Both the position numbers and the translations under genes were made by a program. A stretch of 64,000 nt of DNA, taken from assembly GCA_015066805.1 (NCBI GenBank), contig SVNP01000008.1, positions 20,476-84,475 on the forward strand, written 5' to 3'. Positions within the stretch are counted from its first letter, which is position 1; each line of letters begins with the position of its first letter. Under the pieces are notes generated by a model. It did no database searches and was not told the DNA's origin. It saw only the letters and a list, made by a program, of their open reading frames with translations. Positions 27,121-35,609 of the stretch are shown piece by piece. The stretch is from Ruminococcus sp. Lineage in GTDB: Bacteria; Bacillota; Clostridia; Oscillospirales; Ruminococcaceae.

Positions 27121-29460
27121 ATGAAGAAATCCGTAACATCGTCTGATCATGCAGCACAGTCTGCAGAGAATAGATCTACCCCCCGCAGAAAGAAAAAACG
27201 CACACCGCTGCTGTTTCGTCTGGTGGGCAGATTGTTTTCCGTTATCGGTGCAACCTTGCTTTCCTTTTTCCTGATTTTTGTTATCACAGGCAGTATTTGT
27301 GCCATAGCAGCAACCGCCTATGTGGTGAATTATATGGAATCCACCACTACCATCAGTATTCAGGAAATGGCTATGAGCTATTCTACCAATATTTATGCCA
27401 CCGATGCTAATGGCGAACTGGTTACGCTTTATACCGTGCAGAATGCCATTGAGCGTATCCCCGTAGATCTGGAGGATGTGCCCCAGCACGTGCGTGATGC
27501 CTTTGTGTACGGTGAGGACGAGCGTTTTTATTCTCACGAGGGCGTGGATTATAAGCGTACATTGGCCGCTTTTGCCAACCTGATTTTGGAGTTTTGGGAT
27601 ACTGACCAGGGTGGTTCCACTATTACGCAGCAGTTGGTGAAAAACCTGACTGGTGATAATGAAACCAGTGCCCAGCGTAAGATTCGTGAGATCTTCCGTG
27701 CCATGCAGCTTGAAAAGCGTTACACCAAGGATGAGATCCTGGAAACCTACATGAACTACATCGGCTTTGGCGGTGCCGCCAACGGCGTGGAAAAGGCCGC
27801 ACAGAAATATTTCGGCAAAAGCGTTGGTGAACTGAGCGTTGCCGAATCGGCTTGTCTGGCTGCCATTCCTCAAAGCCCTGAGGTCAACAATCCTTTTGCG
27901 GGCCACTACGAAACTGAGTATAACGAAGTCACCGGTACTTATTACAAAACCGATAACTGGATCAATACCGGTCGTGAGATCAACCGCAAGCGTATGGAGT
28001 ATATTCTGTTCCAGATGTACGACAACGGCGCACTGACCTTTGATGAATATCAGGCAGCACTGGCCGAAAAGCTCCTGTTTACCGATACCGATGAGTACAA
28101 GGCTCTGCACCCCGAATTGGAAGAGGAAGAAACCGATCCCGAAGAGGAGGAAAAGAGCAGTGTGACAAGCTGGATCGTGGATGAGGCCATCCGTGAGTTT
28201 TCCGCCTATCTGATGGAGGAGAGAGGCATCACCGAGGAGCGTGCCCTGACCCTGATCCGAACCGGCGGCTACCAGATCTATACCACTGTGGATCTGGAAA
28301 TGCAGTCTTATGTAGAGGAAAAGTATTCCGATCTGAGCAATCTGCTGAAGAATATGATCTCCGTAGACCGTACTATTTATTATCGTGATCTGGACGGCGA
28401 CGGTGTCAAAACTTTGGAAGAAAGTATGTCCCTGCAATCCGGCTTTGTCGCCATTGATTATGCGGGTAATATTCTTTGTACCGTAGGTGGTGTAGGCGAG
28501 AAAAAAGCATCTTTGGGTACCAGCTATGCTTCTACTGAGCCTCAGCAGCCCGGTTCTGCCATCAAGCCCATTACCACTTATGGCTATGCCCTGCAAAACG
28601 ACCTGATCACATGGGGTACCGTTGCACTGGATGCTCCTCCATTCGTGATCAACGGCAAAAAATGGCCCCACAACTACGGCGGAAAATACAGTGGCAATAA
28701 TGTAAAGGTGTATACCGCCATTCAGCATTCCTATAATACCATTCCTGCGTTGCTGTGTAAGCTTTATGGCGTGAAGAACATCTACGCATATGCCACCGAT
28801 GTGGTAGGTCTTTCTCTTAATCCTAAGCTGGATGCCGATAACGCACCTTTGGCCGTAGGCGCACTGAGCTATGGTATTACCGTTGAAGATATCGTCAATG
28901 CCTATATGGTATACGGAAACGGTGGTTACTTCAGTGATGCACATATCATCAGCCGTGTGGAAAGTGGTGACGGTGGTCTGATTTATGCAGGCGGTGCCGA
29001 TTACGCCGCTGCCATTGATCCCGAAACCTCTTATGTGATGAATAAGCTGCTTCAGAATGTAGTTAACAGCGGTACCGGTACCGCCGCAAAAATCACTGTG
29101 GATGGCAAGCGTGTGCCTCTGGCAGGAAAAACAGGTACCACTACCGACTGGTTTGATCTGATGTTTATGTGCCTGAACCCCGATTTCGTCAGCGGCGTGT
29201 GGATCGGCTACCCTGAAAATAAGGAGATCCGCGGACATTCTTCCCTCAGTTCTGCCCGTATCTGGAAGAACGTGGTCAATGACTGGATGCAGGAGCATTA
29301 CAGCGGCGCAACATTCCCCGAGTGTGAGACTGTCATTACAGGTAAGGTCTGCGCCGATACCGGTAAAATTGCAATGAGCGGCTGTCCCGTAGCAGGTACC
29401 GGTTATTGGAAATCTACCAACGCCCCTTATTGTGACGGCGTATGCAATGTGTTGAAATAA
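27121..29460 (+). CDS. Class A penicillin-binding protein (PBP1a type)
   Basis: A 779-residue bifunctional peptidoglycan synthase. A short basic cytoplasmic tail is followed by one membrane helix (about residues 37-65). The GT51 glycosyltransferase domain (about 100-290) has catalytic E132 in EDERFYSHEG plus GGSTITQQLVKNL. The transpeptidase domain (about 340-760) has nucleophile S479 and K482 in PGSAIKP, SYNT near 540, and K670 in GKTGTT. The ATG at 27121 is preceded by GAAAGGAG; an earlier in-frame start at 26935 lies upstream of the promoter and is rejected. An acidic insert near residues 330-345 (EEEETDPEEEE) is unusual but small. Confidence 0.94.
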   Translation: MKKSVTSSDHAAQSAENRSTPRRKKKRTPLLFRLVGRLFSVIGATLLSFFLIFVITGSICAIAATAYVVNYMESTTTISIQEMAMSYSTNIYATDANGELVTLYTVQNAIERIPVDLEDVPQHVRDAFVYGEDERFYSHEGVDYKRTLAAFANLILEFWDTDQGGSTITQQLVKNLTGDNETSAQRKIREIFRAMQLEKRYTKDEILETYMNYIGFGGAANGVEKAAQKYFGKSVGELSVAESACLAAIPQSPEVNNPFAGHYETEYNEVTGTYYKTDNWINTGREINRKRMEYILFQMYDNGALTFDEYQAALAEKLLFTDTDEYKALHPELEEEETDPEEEEKSSVTSWIVDEAIREFSAYLMEERGITEERALTLIRTGGYQIYTTVDLEMQSYVEEKYSDLSNLLKNMISVDRTIYYRDLDGDGVKTLEESMSLQSGFVAIDYAGNILCTVGGVGEKKASLGTSYASTEPQQPGSAIKPITTYGYALQNDLITWGTVALDAPPFVINGKKWPHNYGGKYSGNNVKVYTAIQHSYNTIPALLCKLYGVKNIYAYATDVVGLSLNPKLDADNAPLAVGALSYGITVEDIVNAYMVYGNGGYFSDAHIISRVESGDGGLIYAGGADYAAAIDPETSYVMNKLLQNVVNSGTGTAAKITVDGKRVPLAGKTGTTTDWFDLMFMCLNPDFVSGVWIGYPENKEIRGHSSLSSARIWKNVVNDWMQEHYSGATFPECETVITGKVCADTGKIAMSGCPVAGTGYWKSTNAPYCDGVCNVLK

Positions 29461-29485
29461 GGGCACATAAGGAAACGGAAGGAGA

Positions 29486-30694
29486 ATGCAGCTTCTAGTG
29501 CAGCTGCAAGGATATATGACAACATCATCCAACATTCCCGCAGGGGAGATGATACGGTATTGCTGCCCCTGCCATTTTGGTCTGGAAAGCGTGCTGAAGT
29601 TTGAATTGACTCGCCTTGGTGCTGTGGATATTGCAGCATCCAACGGCAAGGTTTCCTTTTCAGGAGATCTTTCCCTGTTAGCCAAAGCCAATATTGGTCT
29701 GACCGTTGCGGAGCGTGTGCTCATTGAGCTTGCAACTTTTTCTGTAAAAGCACAAAGAGGAAAAACCGCATTTGATCCGTTGTTTGACGGCGTAATGCAG
29801 ATCCCTCTGGAGCGTTTTATCGGCAAAGAAGATGCATTCCCCGTAAAAGGTTCGTCCCTGAATTCTCAGTTGAGCAGCGTGCCTGCCTGTCAGTCCATTG
29901 TAAAAAAGGCAGCGGTGAAGCGTCTGCAAAAGGCGTATCATACGCAATCACTGCCGGAAACAGGTCCCATTCACCAGCTCCAGTTCAATATCATGCATGA
30001 TATCTGCACCGTGTATCTGGATACCAGCGGCTTTGGATTACATAAACGCGGCTGGCGGCAGCATGCCAATGCAGCACCGATCCGTGAAACCCTTGCAGCA
30101 GGTATTTTGGATGTTTCTCGTGTGCGATGTGATACCCAGTTGTGTGATCCATTCTGCGGAAGCGGTACTATGCTTATTGAGGGTGCCTGCCGTGCTATGC
30201 GTATCGCCCCGGGCCTGCGTCGTCGATTTGCCGCAGAACGCTGGGAAAGTATTCCTGCAAAAGTCTGGGCAGAAGCTCGTGAGGAGGCCCGTTCTCTCAT
30301 CCGCAGAGATGTTCCTTTTACCGCTGTGGGCTTTGATTGCGATCCCGAAGCGGTTGCATTGACTCTGGAAAACGCTAAAAAAGCAGGCGTTGCTGACAAA
30401 ATTACCGTAAAACAAGCGGATATCCGTGATTTCCGTAGCGTTTCCGGTCAGACTATCGTATGTAATCCACCTTATGGTGAGCGTATGCTGGATGTGCAGC
30501 AGGCACAGGTGCTTTACAGCGTAATGGGAAAGGTATTTGCAGGAGATTGTGCCTGCAATGTAATCTCTCCGGATGCGGAGTTTGAAAAGCATTTTGGAAG
30601 AAAAGCCAATAAACGCCGCAAGCTGTATAACGGTATGCTGCAATGCCAGTTGTATCAGTATTTTTCGTCTTCCGAAAAAAGAGAAAAGGAGTAA
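29486..30694 (+). CDS. THUMP-domain class I SAM-dependent RNA methyltransferase
   Basis: An N2-guanine RNA methyltransferase of the YpsC/RlmL-N group, probably acting on 23S rRNA. The N-terminal THUMP region (about residues 22-175) begins at CPCHFGLESVLKFEL. The Rossmann-like methyltransferase domain (about 185-395) has CDPFCGSGTMLIEGA for SAM binding and NPPYGER as the catalytic NPPY motif. The start is uncertain: ATG 29486 lies only one base after GGAAGGAG, while ATG 29516 and 29549 are alternatives, the last giving the usual family N-terminus (about 381 residues). It is followed after five bases by lysA. Confidence 0.88.
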   Translation: MQLLVQLQGYMTTSSNIPAGEMIRYCCPCHFGLESVLKFELTRLGAVDIAASNGKVSFSGDLSLLAKANIGLTVAERVLIELATFSVKAQRGKTAFDPLFDGVMQIPLERFIGKEDAFPVKGSSLNSQLSSVPACQSIVKKAAVKRLQKAYHTQSLPETGPIHQLQFNIMHDICTVYLDTSGFGLHKRGWRQHANAAPIRETLAAGILDVSRVRCDTQLCDPFCGSGTMLIEGACRAMRIAPGLRRRFAAERWESIPAKVWAEAREEARSLIRRDVPFTAVGFDCDPEAVALTLENAKKAGVADKITVKQADIRDFRSVSGQTIVCNPPYGERMLDVQQAQVLYSVMGKVFAGDCACNVISPDAEFEKHFGRKANKRRKLYNGMLQCQLYQYFSSSEKREKE

Positions 30695-30699
30695 AAACA

Positions 30700-31995
30700 A
30701 TGCTTACACCCAATCTGACAGTAAACGAGCAGGGGCATCTTTGTGTAGGTGGTGCTGATTGCGTCCAATTGGCACAGCAGTATCAGACACCTCTCTATGT
30801 AATGGATGAAGCGGTGATTCGTGAAAGCTGCCGCAGCTATCATCGTGTTATGGAAGAAGCCTATCATGGAAACGGTATGATCTGTTATGCAAGCAAGGCC
30901 TTTTCCTGCAAGGAGATTTATCGTATCGTCAGGGAAGAAGGTCTGGGTACCGATGTGGTATCAGGCGGCGAGCTGTACACGGCTTTGCAGGCAGGTATGC
31001 CCGCAGAAAAGATCGTGTTCCATGGCAACAGCAAGACCTATGCTGAACTGGAATATGCTGTTCGGGAAGACGTAGGCCGTATTGTGGCAGATCATCTTAC
31101 CGAGCTTGCCATGTTGAATGAGATCGCAGCAGTACAGGGTAAGACAGTGTCTGTTATGCTGCGTGTAAAGCCCGGCATTGACGCACATACCCATGATTTT
31201 GTACAGACCGGAAAGATCGATAGCAAGTTTGGTTTTGCGCTGGAAACCGGCGAAGCCTTGGAAGCAGTCAAGGCCTGCGGTACCTATTCCAATCTGAAGC
31301 TGTTGGGTCTGCATTGCCATATCGGTTCTCAGATTTTTGATACAGCTCCCTTTGCGGAAGCCGGACGTGTGATGGTACGGTTTATGCAGCAGATCCGTGC
31401 AGACCTTGGTATTGTGTTGCCTGAGCTGAATCTGGGCGGTGGCCCCGGCATCAAGTATGTACAAAACGATGATCCCCGTCCCTTTGGAGAGATCGTCAAT
31501 GATATCATCTGGGCAGTGCGGGAGACCTGTGCTGCACTGGATTATCCTCAGCCCTACTTATTGTTCGAGCCGGGACGTTCCATCGTGGGTGCATCGGGTC
31601 TGACTTTGTATCGGGTTGCAGCAGTAAAGACCATCCCCAATGTACGTACCTATGTGTTGGTAGATGGCGGTATGTGCGATAATCCCCGCTATGCCCTCTA
31701 TCAATCTCAGTATGAGGCACTTTGTGCCAACCATGCCGCAGCACCCAAGGATGCTGTAGTGACCATCGGCGGTAAGTGCTGTGAAAGCGGCGACCTGATC
31801 GGTGAGCATATGCCCTTACAGACTGTTGTAGCAGGGGATATCCTTGCGGTTCTTGCAACAGGTGCCTATAACTATTCCATGTCCTCAAATTACAACCGCA
31901 ATCCTCGTCCTGCGGTGGTCATGATCCGTGACGGAGAAGCACGCGAGATCATCCGCCGCGAAAGCTACGAAGATATTGTGCGGAACGACCTGTAA
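30700..31995 (+). CDS. lysA: Diaminopimelate decarboxylase
   Basis: A 431-residue PLP-dependent fold-type III enzyme that decarboxylates meso-diaminopimelate to L-lysine. The PLP lysine is K66 in YASKAFSCKEI; HCHIGSQI near residue 205, the glycine loop NLGGGPGIKY near 245, and FEPGRSIVG near 290 are all present. CESGD near 365 supplies the catalytic cysteine from the partner subunit. The ATG at 30700 has AAAAGGAG upstream, overlapping the end of the methyltransferase gene. The two genes form a unit that ends at a strong terminator. Confidence 0.96.
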   Translation: MLTPNLTVNEQGHLCVGGADCVQLAQQYQTPLYVMDEAVIRESCRSYHRVMEEAYHGNGMICYASKAFSCKEIYRIVREEGLGTDVVSGGELYTALQAGMPAEKIVFHGNSKTYAELEYAVREDVGRIVADHLTELAMLNEIAAVQGKTVSVMLRVKPGIDAHTHDFVQTGKIDSKFGFALETGEALEAVKACGTYSNLKLLGLHCHIGSQIFDTAPFAEAGRVMVRFMQQIRADLGIVLPELNLGGGPGIKYVQNDDPRPFGEIVNDIIWAVRETCAALDYPQPYLLFEPGRSIVGASGLTLYRVAAVKTIPNVRTYVLVDGGMCDNPRYALYQSQYEALCANHAAAPKDAVVTIGGKCCESGDLIGEHMPLQTVVAGDILAVLATGAYNYSMSSNYNRNPRPAVVMIRDGEAREIIRRESYEDIVRNDL

Positions 31996-32000
31996 AAAAA

Positions 32001-32037
32001 AGTCCCGAACAGTTTGAATCTGTTCGGGACTTTTTAA
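32001..32037. terminator. Bidirectional terminator, lysA and GGDEF gene
   Basis: Stem AGTCCCGAACAG (32001-32012) / CTGTTCGGGACT (32020-32031), TTTGAAT loop, flanked by an A8 run and a T-run. Confidence 0.88.
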
Positions 32038-33981
32038 TTATGGTTTCCGTTTGGAACTGCGAAGGCATTTGTGTCTTGCCTTATCCACATACAGCTTGTT
32101 ATCCGCCGATTTCATCAACTGATCGATGTCTGTATCGTCGTTGTATGCACAGTATTCAATACCGCAGCTTGCTCCGATGGAATAGGGCTTCTGCATCTCC
32201 TGATTCATGCGCTCCAACGCCTTTTCCATGGTAATGCGGAATTGTTCGGGGTATCCTTTCTGATCTGTAGGAAACAGCATAGCGATCATAAATTCATCAC
32301 CGCCAAATCTGGCAATGGCACTGTCCTCAGGCGCAATTTCCATAATCAGTTTGGCAATGGCAATAATAGCAATATCACCTTCTCCGTGGCCAAAGGTATC
32401 ATTGATATACTTGAGACCGTCCATGTCAATGGCGGCAATAAACAGATGACTGTCTTTTTCCGCCTGAGAGATCAGGTAGTTCAGTCGCTGGAAAAATCCC
32501 CGCCGATTGAACAATCCTGTCATAGAGTCATGGACATACAATCGTTCCAGTTCACTGTTCACAGCAACCAGCGAGCGTCTGTGCATCAGCGTACCAAGAA
32601 CATGAGCCAGTGACATCTGATAATCCAGCAGCCGACCGTAGTCAAGTGTATCAAAGGAGTAATCGCCGCCGTTTGGCTCAAAGCCCGTCACAAAATAACC
32701 GAACACGGAGGTCTGTTCATGCAGCAGCGTTACCATAATTGCCTTGGAGGGGATCACGTCATACATCGTTTCCAGATGCGGCAGTAATTCCTTGGGGGAA
32801 AAAGGCTCATAGTCGGGTACAAAATCATCGCTTCCCCAGCAGCAGAATTCATAGGCATTTTTGCCTGTTTCGCCTTCCTTTGGGAAGATGCCCAATCCAT
32901 CCATGGTGTTGCGGAACAACACTAAGCTGGTCTGGTATCTTGCCAGACCCCATCCACTTTGCATTACATCGTAGGGCAGGCTATCAGGCGTAACATCCTC
33001 GTCCAAAAGACGAACAGTGGTATTATGCAGCTCTTTGCGGAATGCCCGTAAACTGTTGAGCTGCATACTGAGGGTCATGAGCATCTCGCCGGCGTTGGGA
33101 TTTCCCACAGGGCGGCAGCCGCAGGATTGGGAAATCCGCAGTCCATAGGGAATGGAGAGACCCTGTAAGGGAAGCTGAGGGTTTTCCTTCAGCTTCATCA
33201 GTAAATGCAGCACACCGCTGCTGATGGCATTGTAATCACAAGCTGCAGTGGAAAGTCGTGGGATAAAATATTCCTCGGCAGCAATGCCGTCACAGCCTGT
33301 CAGAAGAATATCCTTCGGCACATTGAGCCCTTGCTTGTTCAGTTCATTGGCAACGGTCATAGCCATGGTGTCGTTTGCACAAATGATAGCTTCAATGGGT
33401 GGTTTGCCCTGATTATATGAAAGCAGCCGTTCCGTAGCGGCAATGGTGGGGGATTCCCAGAAATCGCCGTACTGAACCAACTCTTCTTCGTAGGGAATGT
33501 TTCGTTCCGCCAATGCCTGACGATAAATCTCCAGCCTGGCTTCAGAATCCGGATTGCCGTTAAAGCCGGCCATAAAAGCCACACGCTTGCAGCCGTGATC
33601 TGTAAAGATGTGGTCTGTCAGGGCACGGAACGGTGTCAGGGTATCGTAGGAGATCAGGTGACAGCCTTCCATAGGTCGCTGCATGGAGATCACGGGAATG
33701 CCTGCTTCAGAGGCACGGCGGATCAGCATTTCGTTGATGGTATCATCCTTGATGGTTTCCGAAAAAAGCAACAGGGCGGAAAGCTTGTGAAAAGGAATCA
33801 GCTGGAAAAGATTTCGTTCACCCTGATCAAAAGCGTCCTTTCCGCCAAGATCGGAAAACGACTGAATGATCAGAGAGCAGAAGCCCGCTTCTTTCAGATC
33901 ATTGCATAGAACTTGTATCAGCTCCGAGGCAGTATCCTGTAGACGGGCTACACAAATGCCCACAATATTGGAATGATTCAT
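32038..33981 (-). CDS. Diguanylate cyclase with LacI/PBP-like ligand-sensing domain
   Basis: A 647-residue protein predicted to make cyclic di-GMP. Residues 1 to about 290 resemble the periplasmic-binding-protein-like sensor of LacI/PurR regulators (GICVARLQDTA opening; ICANDTMAMTVANEL and GCDGIAAEEYF segments typical of sugar-binding cores). There is no helix-turn-helix before it and no signal peptide or membrane helix, so it should sit in the cytoplasm. Residues about 300-480 are a linker or PAS/GAF-like region, and residues about 490-640 are GGDEF, with the intact signature at 560-564 (ARFGGDEF). The usual RxxD inhibitory site is absent. The ligand is unknown; a sugar is plausible from the fold. 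Confidence 0.9.
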   Translation of the reverse strand: MNHSNIVGICVARLQDTASELIQVLCNDLKEAGFCSLIIQSFSDLGGKDAFDQGERNLFQLIPFHKLSALLLFSETIKDDTINEMLIRRASEAGIPVISMQRPMEGCHLISYDTLTPFRALTDHIFTDHGCKRVAFMAGFNGNPDSEARLEIYRQALAERNIPYEEELVQYGDFWESPTIAATERLLSYNQGKPPIEAIICANDTMAMTVANELNKQGLNVPKDILLTGCDGIAAEEYFIPRLSTAACDYNAISSGVLHLLMKLKENPQLPLQGLSIPYGLRISQSCGCRPVGNPNAGEMLMTLSMQLNSLRAFRKELHNTTVRLLDEDVTPDSLPYDVMQSGWGLARYQTSLVLFRNTMDGLGIFPKEGETGKNAYEFCCWGSDDFVPDYEPFSPKELLPHLETMYDVIPSKAIMVTLLHEQTSVFGYFVTGFEPNGGDYSFDTLDYGRLLDYQMSLAHVLGTLMHRRSLVAVNSELERLYVHDSMTGLFNRRGFFQRLNYLISQAEKDSHLFIAAIDMDGLKYINDTFGHGEGDIAIIAIAKLIMEIAPEDSAIARFGGDEFMIAMLFPTDQKGYPEQFRITMEKALERMNQEMQKPYSIGASCGIEYCAYNDDTDIDQLMKSADNKLYVDKARHKCLRSSKRKP

Positions 33982-34010
33982 AAGCAGCCTCCCATCCTTT
34001 ATGATACTTC

Positions 34011-34039
34011 ATTATACCATAATTCCGGAGATATTTCAA
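34011..34039 (-). promoter_or_regulatory. Promoter of the diguanylate cyclase gene
   Basis: Minus strand TTGAAA, 17-base spacer, TATAAT, about 35 bases before the start codon. Confidence 0.75.
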
Positions 34040-34049
34040 TAGATTTTCG

Positions 34050-34970
34050 TTAATTTTGTCTGATTTTTTCCATTTGTTCTTCTGTCAGAGCAAAGTGGGG
34101 GATAAAGGACTCGGTAGCGGCATCTTCTTCTTGGATCAAGGCGTTTTGCCAGCCGATCTGCAGAGCATAGCGGATGACAGATTCATACTCCTTTTGAGTT
34201 ACTCTGCGGGAAAGCAAAGGATGATCAGCCACCTGCGGCATGGGGGTATATTGATTCATAATGCTTAACCCGATCTGTTCACCAAAGGCCTGATAAAGTT
34301 GATACAATGCCTGTCGGGATTCCTTGCTGTGACCCGGCAGCACCAGATGCCGTACCTGAACACCTTTGTACATCATACCGGTCTCATCCATCTGAGGCGA
34401 ACCGACTTGCCGCAGCATTTCTCTGATGGCGTCCAGAGCCACTTGTGGGTAATCCATGGCATTGGAATATTCTTTAGCTGCTGCAGGAGAGCTGTATTTG
34501 TAATCCGGCAGATAAATATCCACCAGCCCTTCCAGCATTTGCAGTGTTTCTGTGGATTCATAAGCACTGCTATTCCAGATGATAGGGATCTTCAGACCAT
34601 TCCGGCGCAGGTTTTGCAGTACAGGCACCAGTTGATGGGTGTAGTGAGGTGCCGTAACCAGATTGATGTTGTGTACGCCTTTTTCCTGCAGATCCAGGAT
34701 CAGAGCTTCCAGTTGTGCGGGAGATACTTCCGTGCCTGCTTCAGGAGAAAGCAAAACGCTGTTTTGGCAGTAGCAGCAGCGCAGATTGCATCCGCAAAAA
34801 AACACTGTACCCGAACCCTTTTTTCCGCTGAGAAAAGGTTCCTCCCAGTAATGGGGTGCAATTCTTGCAATGCGAATGCTCTGAGGCTGTCCGCAGTAGC
34901 CCTTTGCGCTGTTCTGTCGGTTAGCGTGACAGTTTCTTGGACAAAGGGTGCAGTCTGTGATCGGTTGCAT
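34050..34970 (-). CDS. Radical SAM protein, pyruvate-formate-lyase-activase-like
   Basis: A 306-residue radical SAM enzyme. The iron-sulphur motif is C61-x3-C65-x2-C68 in FFCGCNLRCCYC. An N-terminal cysteine cluster (C7, C10, C14, C26; CTLCPRNCHANR) resembles the extra cluster-binding region of activase-like proteins. HNINLVTAPHYTHQL and IWNSSAYES near residues 110-140 match the PflA-like subgroup of uncharacterised activases. The start at 34970 follows GGAGGG; the open frame runs upstream to 35171 with no site and crosses an opposing promoter. No glycyl-radical enzyme gene is nearby, so the substrate is unknown. Confidence 0.86.
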   Translation of the reverse strand: MQPITDCTLCPRNCHANRQNSAKGYCGQPQSIRIARIAPHYWEEPFLSGKKGSGTVFFCGCNLRCCYCQNSVLLSPEAGTEVSPAQLEALILDLQEKGVHNINLVTAPHYTHQLVPVLQNLRRNGLKIPIIWNSSAYESTETLQMLEGLVDIYLPDYKYSSPAAAKEYSNAMDYPQVALDAIREMLRQVGSPQMDETGMMYKGVQVRHLVLPGHSKESRQALYQLYQAFGEQIGLSIMNQYTPMPQVADHPLLSRRVTQKEYESVIRYALQIGWQNALIQEEDAATESFIPHFALTEEQMEKIRQN

Positions 34971-35022
34971 GGGTAGATCCCTCCGGCTTTCTGAAAAATT
35001 TGTGAAAAAAGATTCGCATTGG

Positions 35023-35051
35023 TTGTAAAGAGGAAAAGTATGTGCTATAAT
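35023..35051 (+). promoter_or_regulatory. Promoter of the small membrane protein gene
   Basis: TTGTAA (35023-35028), 17-base spacer, TATAAT (35046-35051). Confidence 0.68.
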
Positions 35052-35084
35052 GTGCATACAATGATATGAAAGGAGTACATACAC

Positions 35085-35534
35085 ATGAAAAAAGATTCCC
35101 GGTTGTTTCTTCGCATCGGCATGATCCTGCTTGGCTTGCTGTTTATTGTTAAGCGCAGCGGTGTGATCCACAGTGCCTTAACGCTGATCGCAGCCATTCT
35201 GGTGTTTTCTGCAGTGTTTGATTTCATTAAAAAGCAAACAAGCAGTGGTATCGTCAAGGGTGTCATTGCTTTGGCTGTGATGATTTTTGGCTGGATGTTT
35301 GTAGAGCTTGCATTTAGCCTGATTGCTGTTTTGCTGTTGTTTTACGGTATTGTGCAGCTTGTGCAGACTGTCAGACAAAAGCCCAAAGGCTATTTGCCAT
35401 ATGCCGTGCCGATATTTTCGTTGGTTGCTGGATGCTGCCTGCTGTTCAATCAGGGTGGTACCGTTGACTGGATCTTTGTAGTGGTAGGTATCGTGCTGAT
35501 CGCAGAGGGCATTCTTTCGCTGATTCGTTCCTGA
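35085..35534 (+). CDS. Small polytopic membrane protein, DUF308/HdeD-like
   Basis: A 149-residue hydrophobic protein with about six short membrane segments arranged in pairs (near residues 8-22, 29-45, 56-71, 73-90, 105-118 and 127-145). The repeated 'GxxxLxxGI' style helices (for example VVVGIVLIAEGILSLI at the end) fit DUF308/HdeD-like proteins. The start has GAAAGGAG. It is a single gene with its own promoter and terminator. The role is unknown. Confidence 0.75.
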   Translation: MKKDSRLFLRIGMILLGLLFIVKRSGVIHSALTLIAAILVFSAVFDFIKKQTSSGIVKGVIALAVMIFGWMFVELAFSLIAVLLLFYGIVQLVQTVRQKPKGYLPYAVPIFSLVAGCCLLFNQGGTVDWIFVVVGIVLIAEGILSLIRS

Positions 35535-35551
35535 ATCATGTGATATATACG

Positions 35552-35587
35552 GAAGCCACCTTCCGGAAGGAAGGCGGCTTCTTTTTA
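35552..35587. terminator. Terminator between the DUF308-like gene and the PL11 gene
   Basis: Stem GAAGCCACCTTCC (35552-35564) / GGAAGGCGGCTTC (35569-35581) with a GGAA tetraloop and one A-C mismatch, followed by TTTTTATTG. Confidence 0.82.
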
Positions 35588-35609
35588 TTGTGTGAAGGAT
35601 GACCGGATC

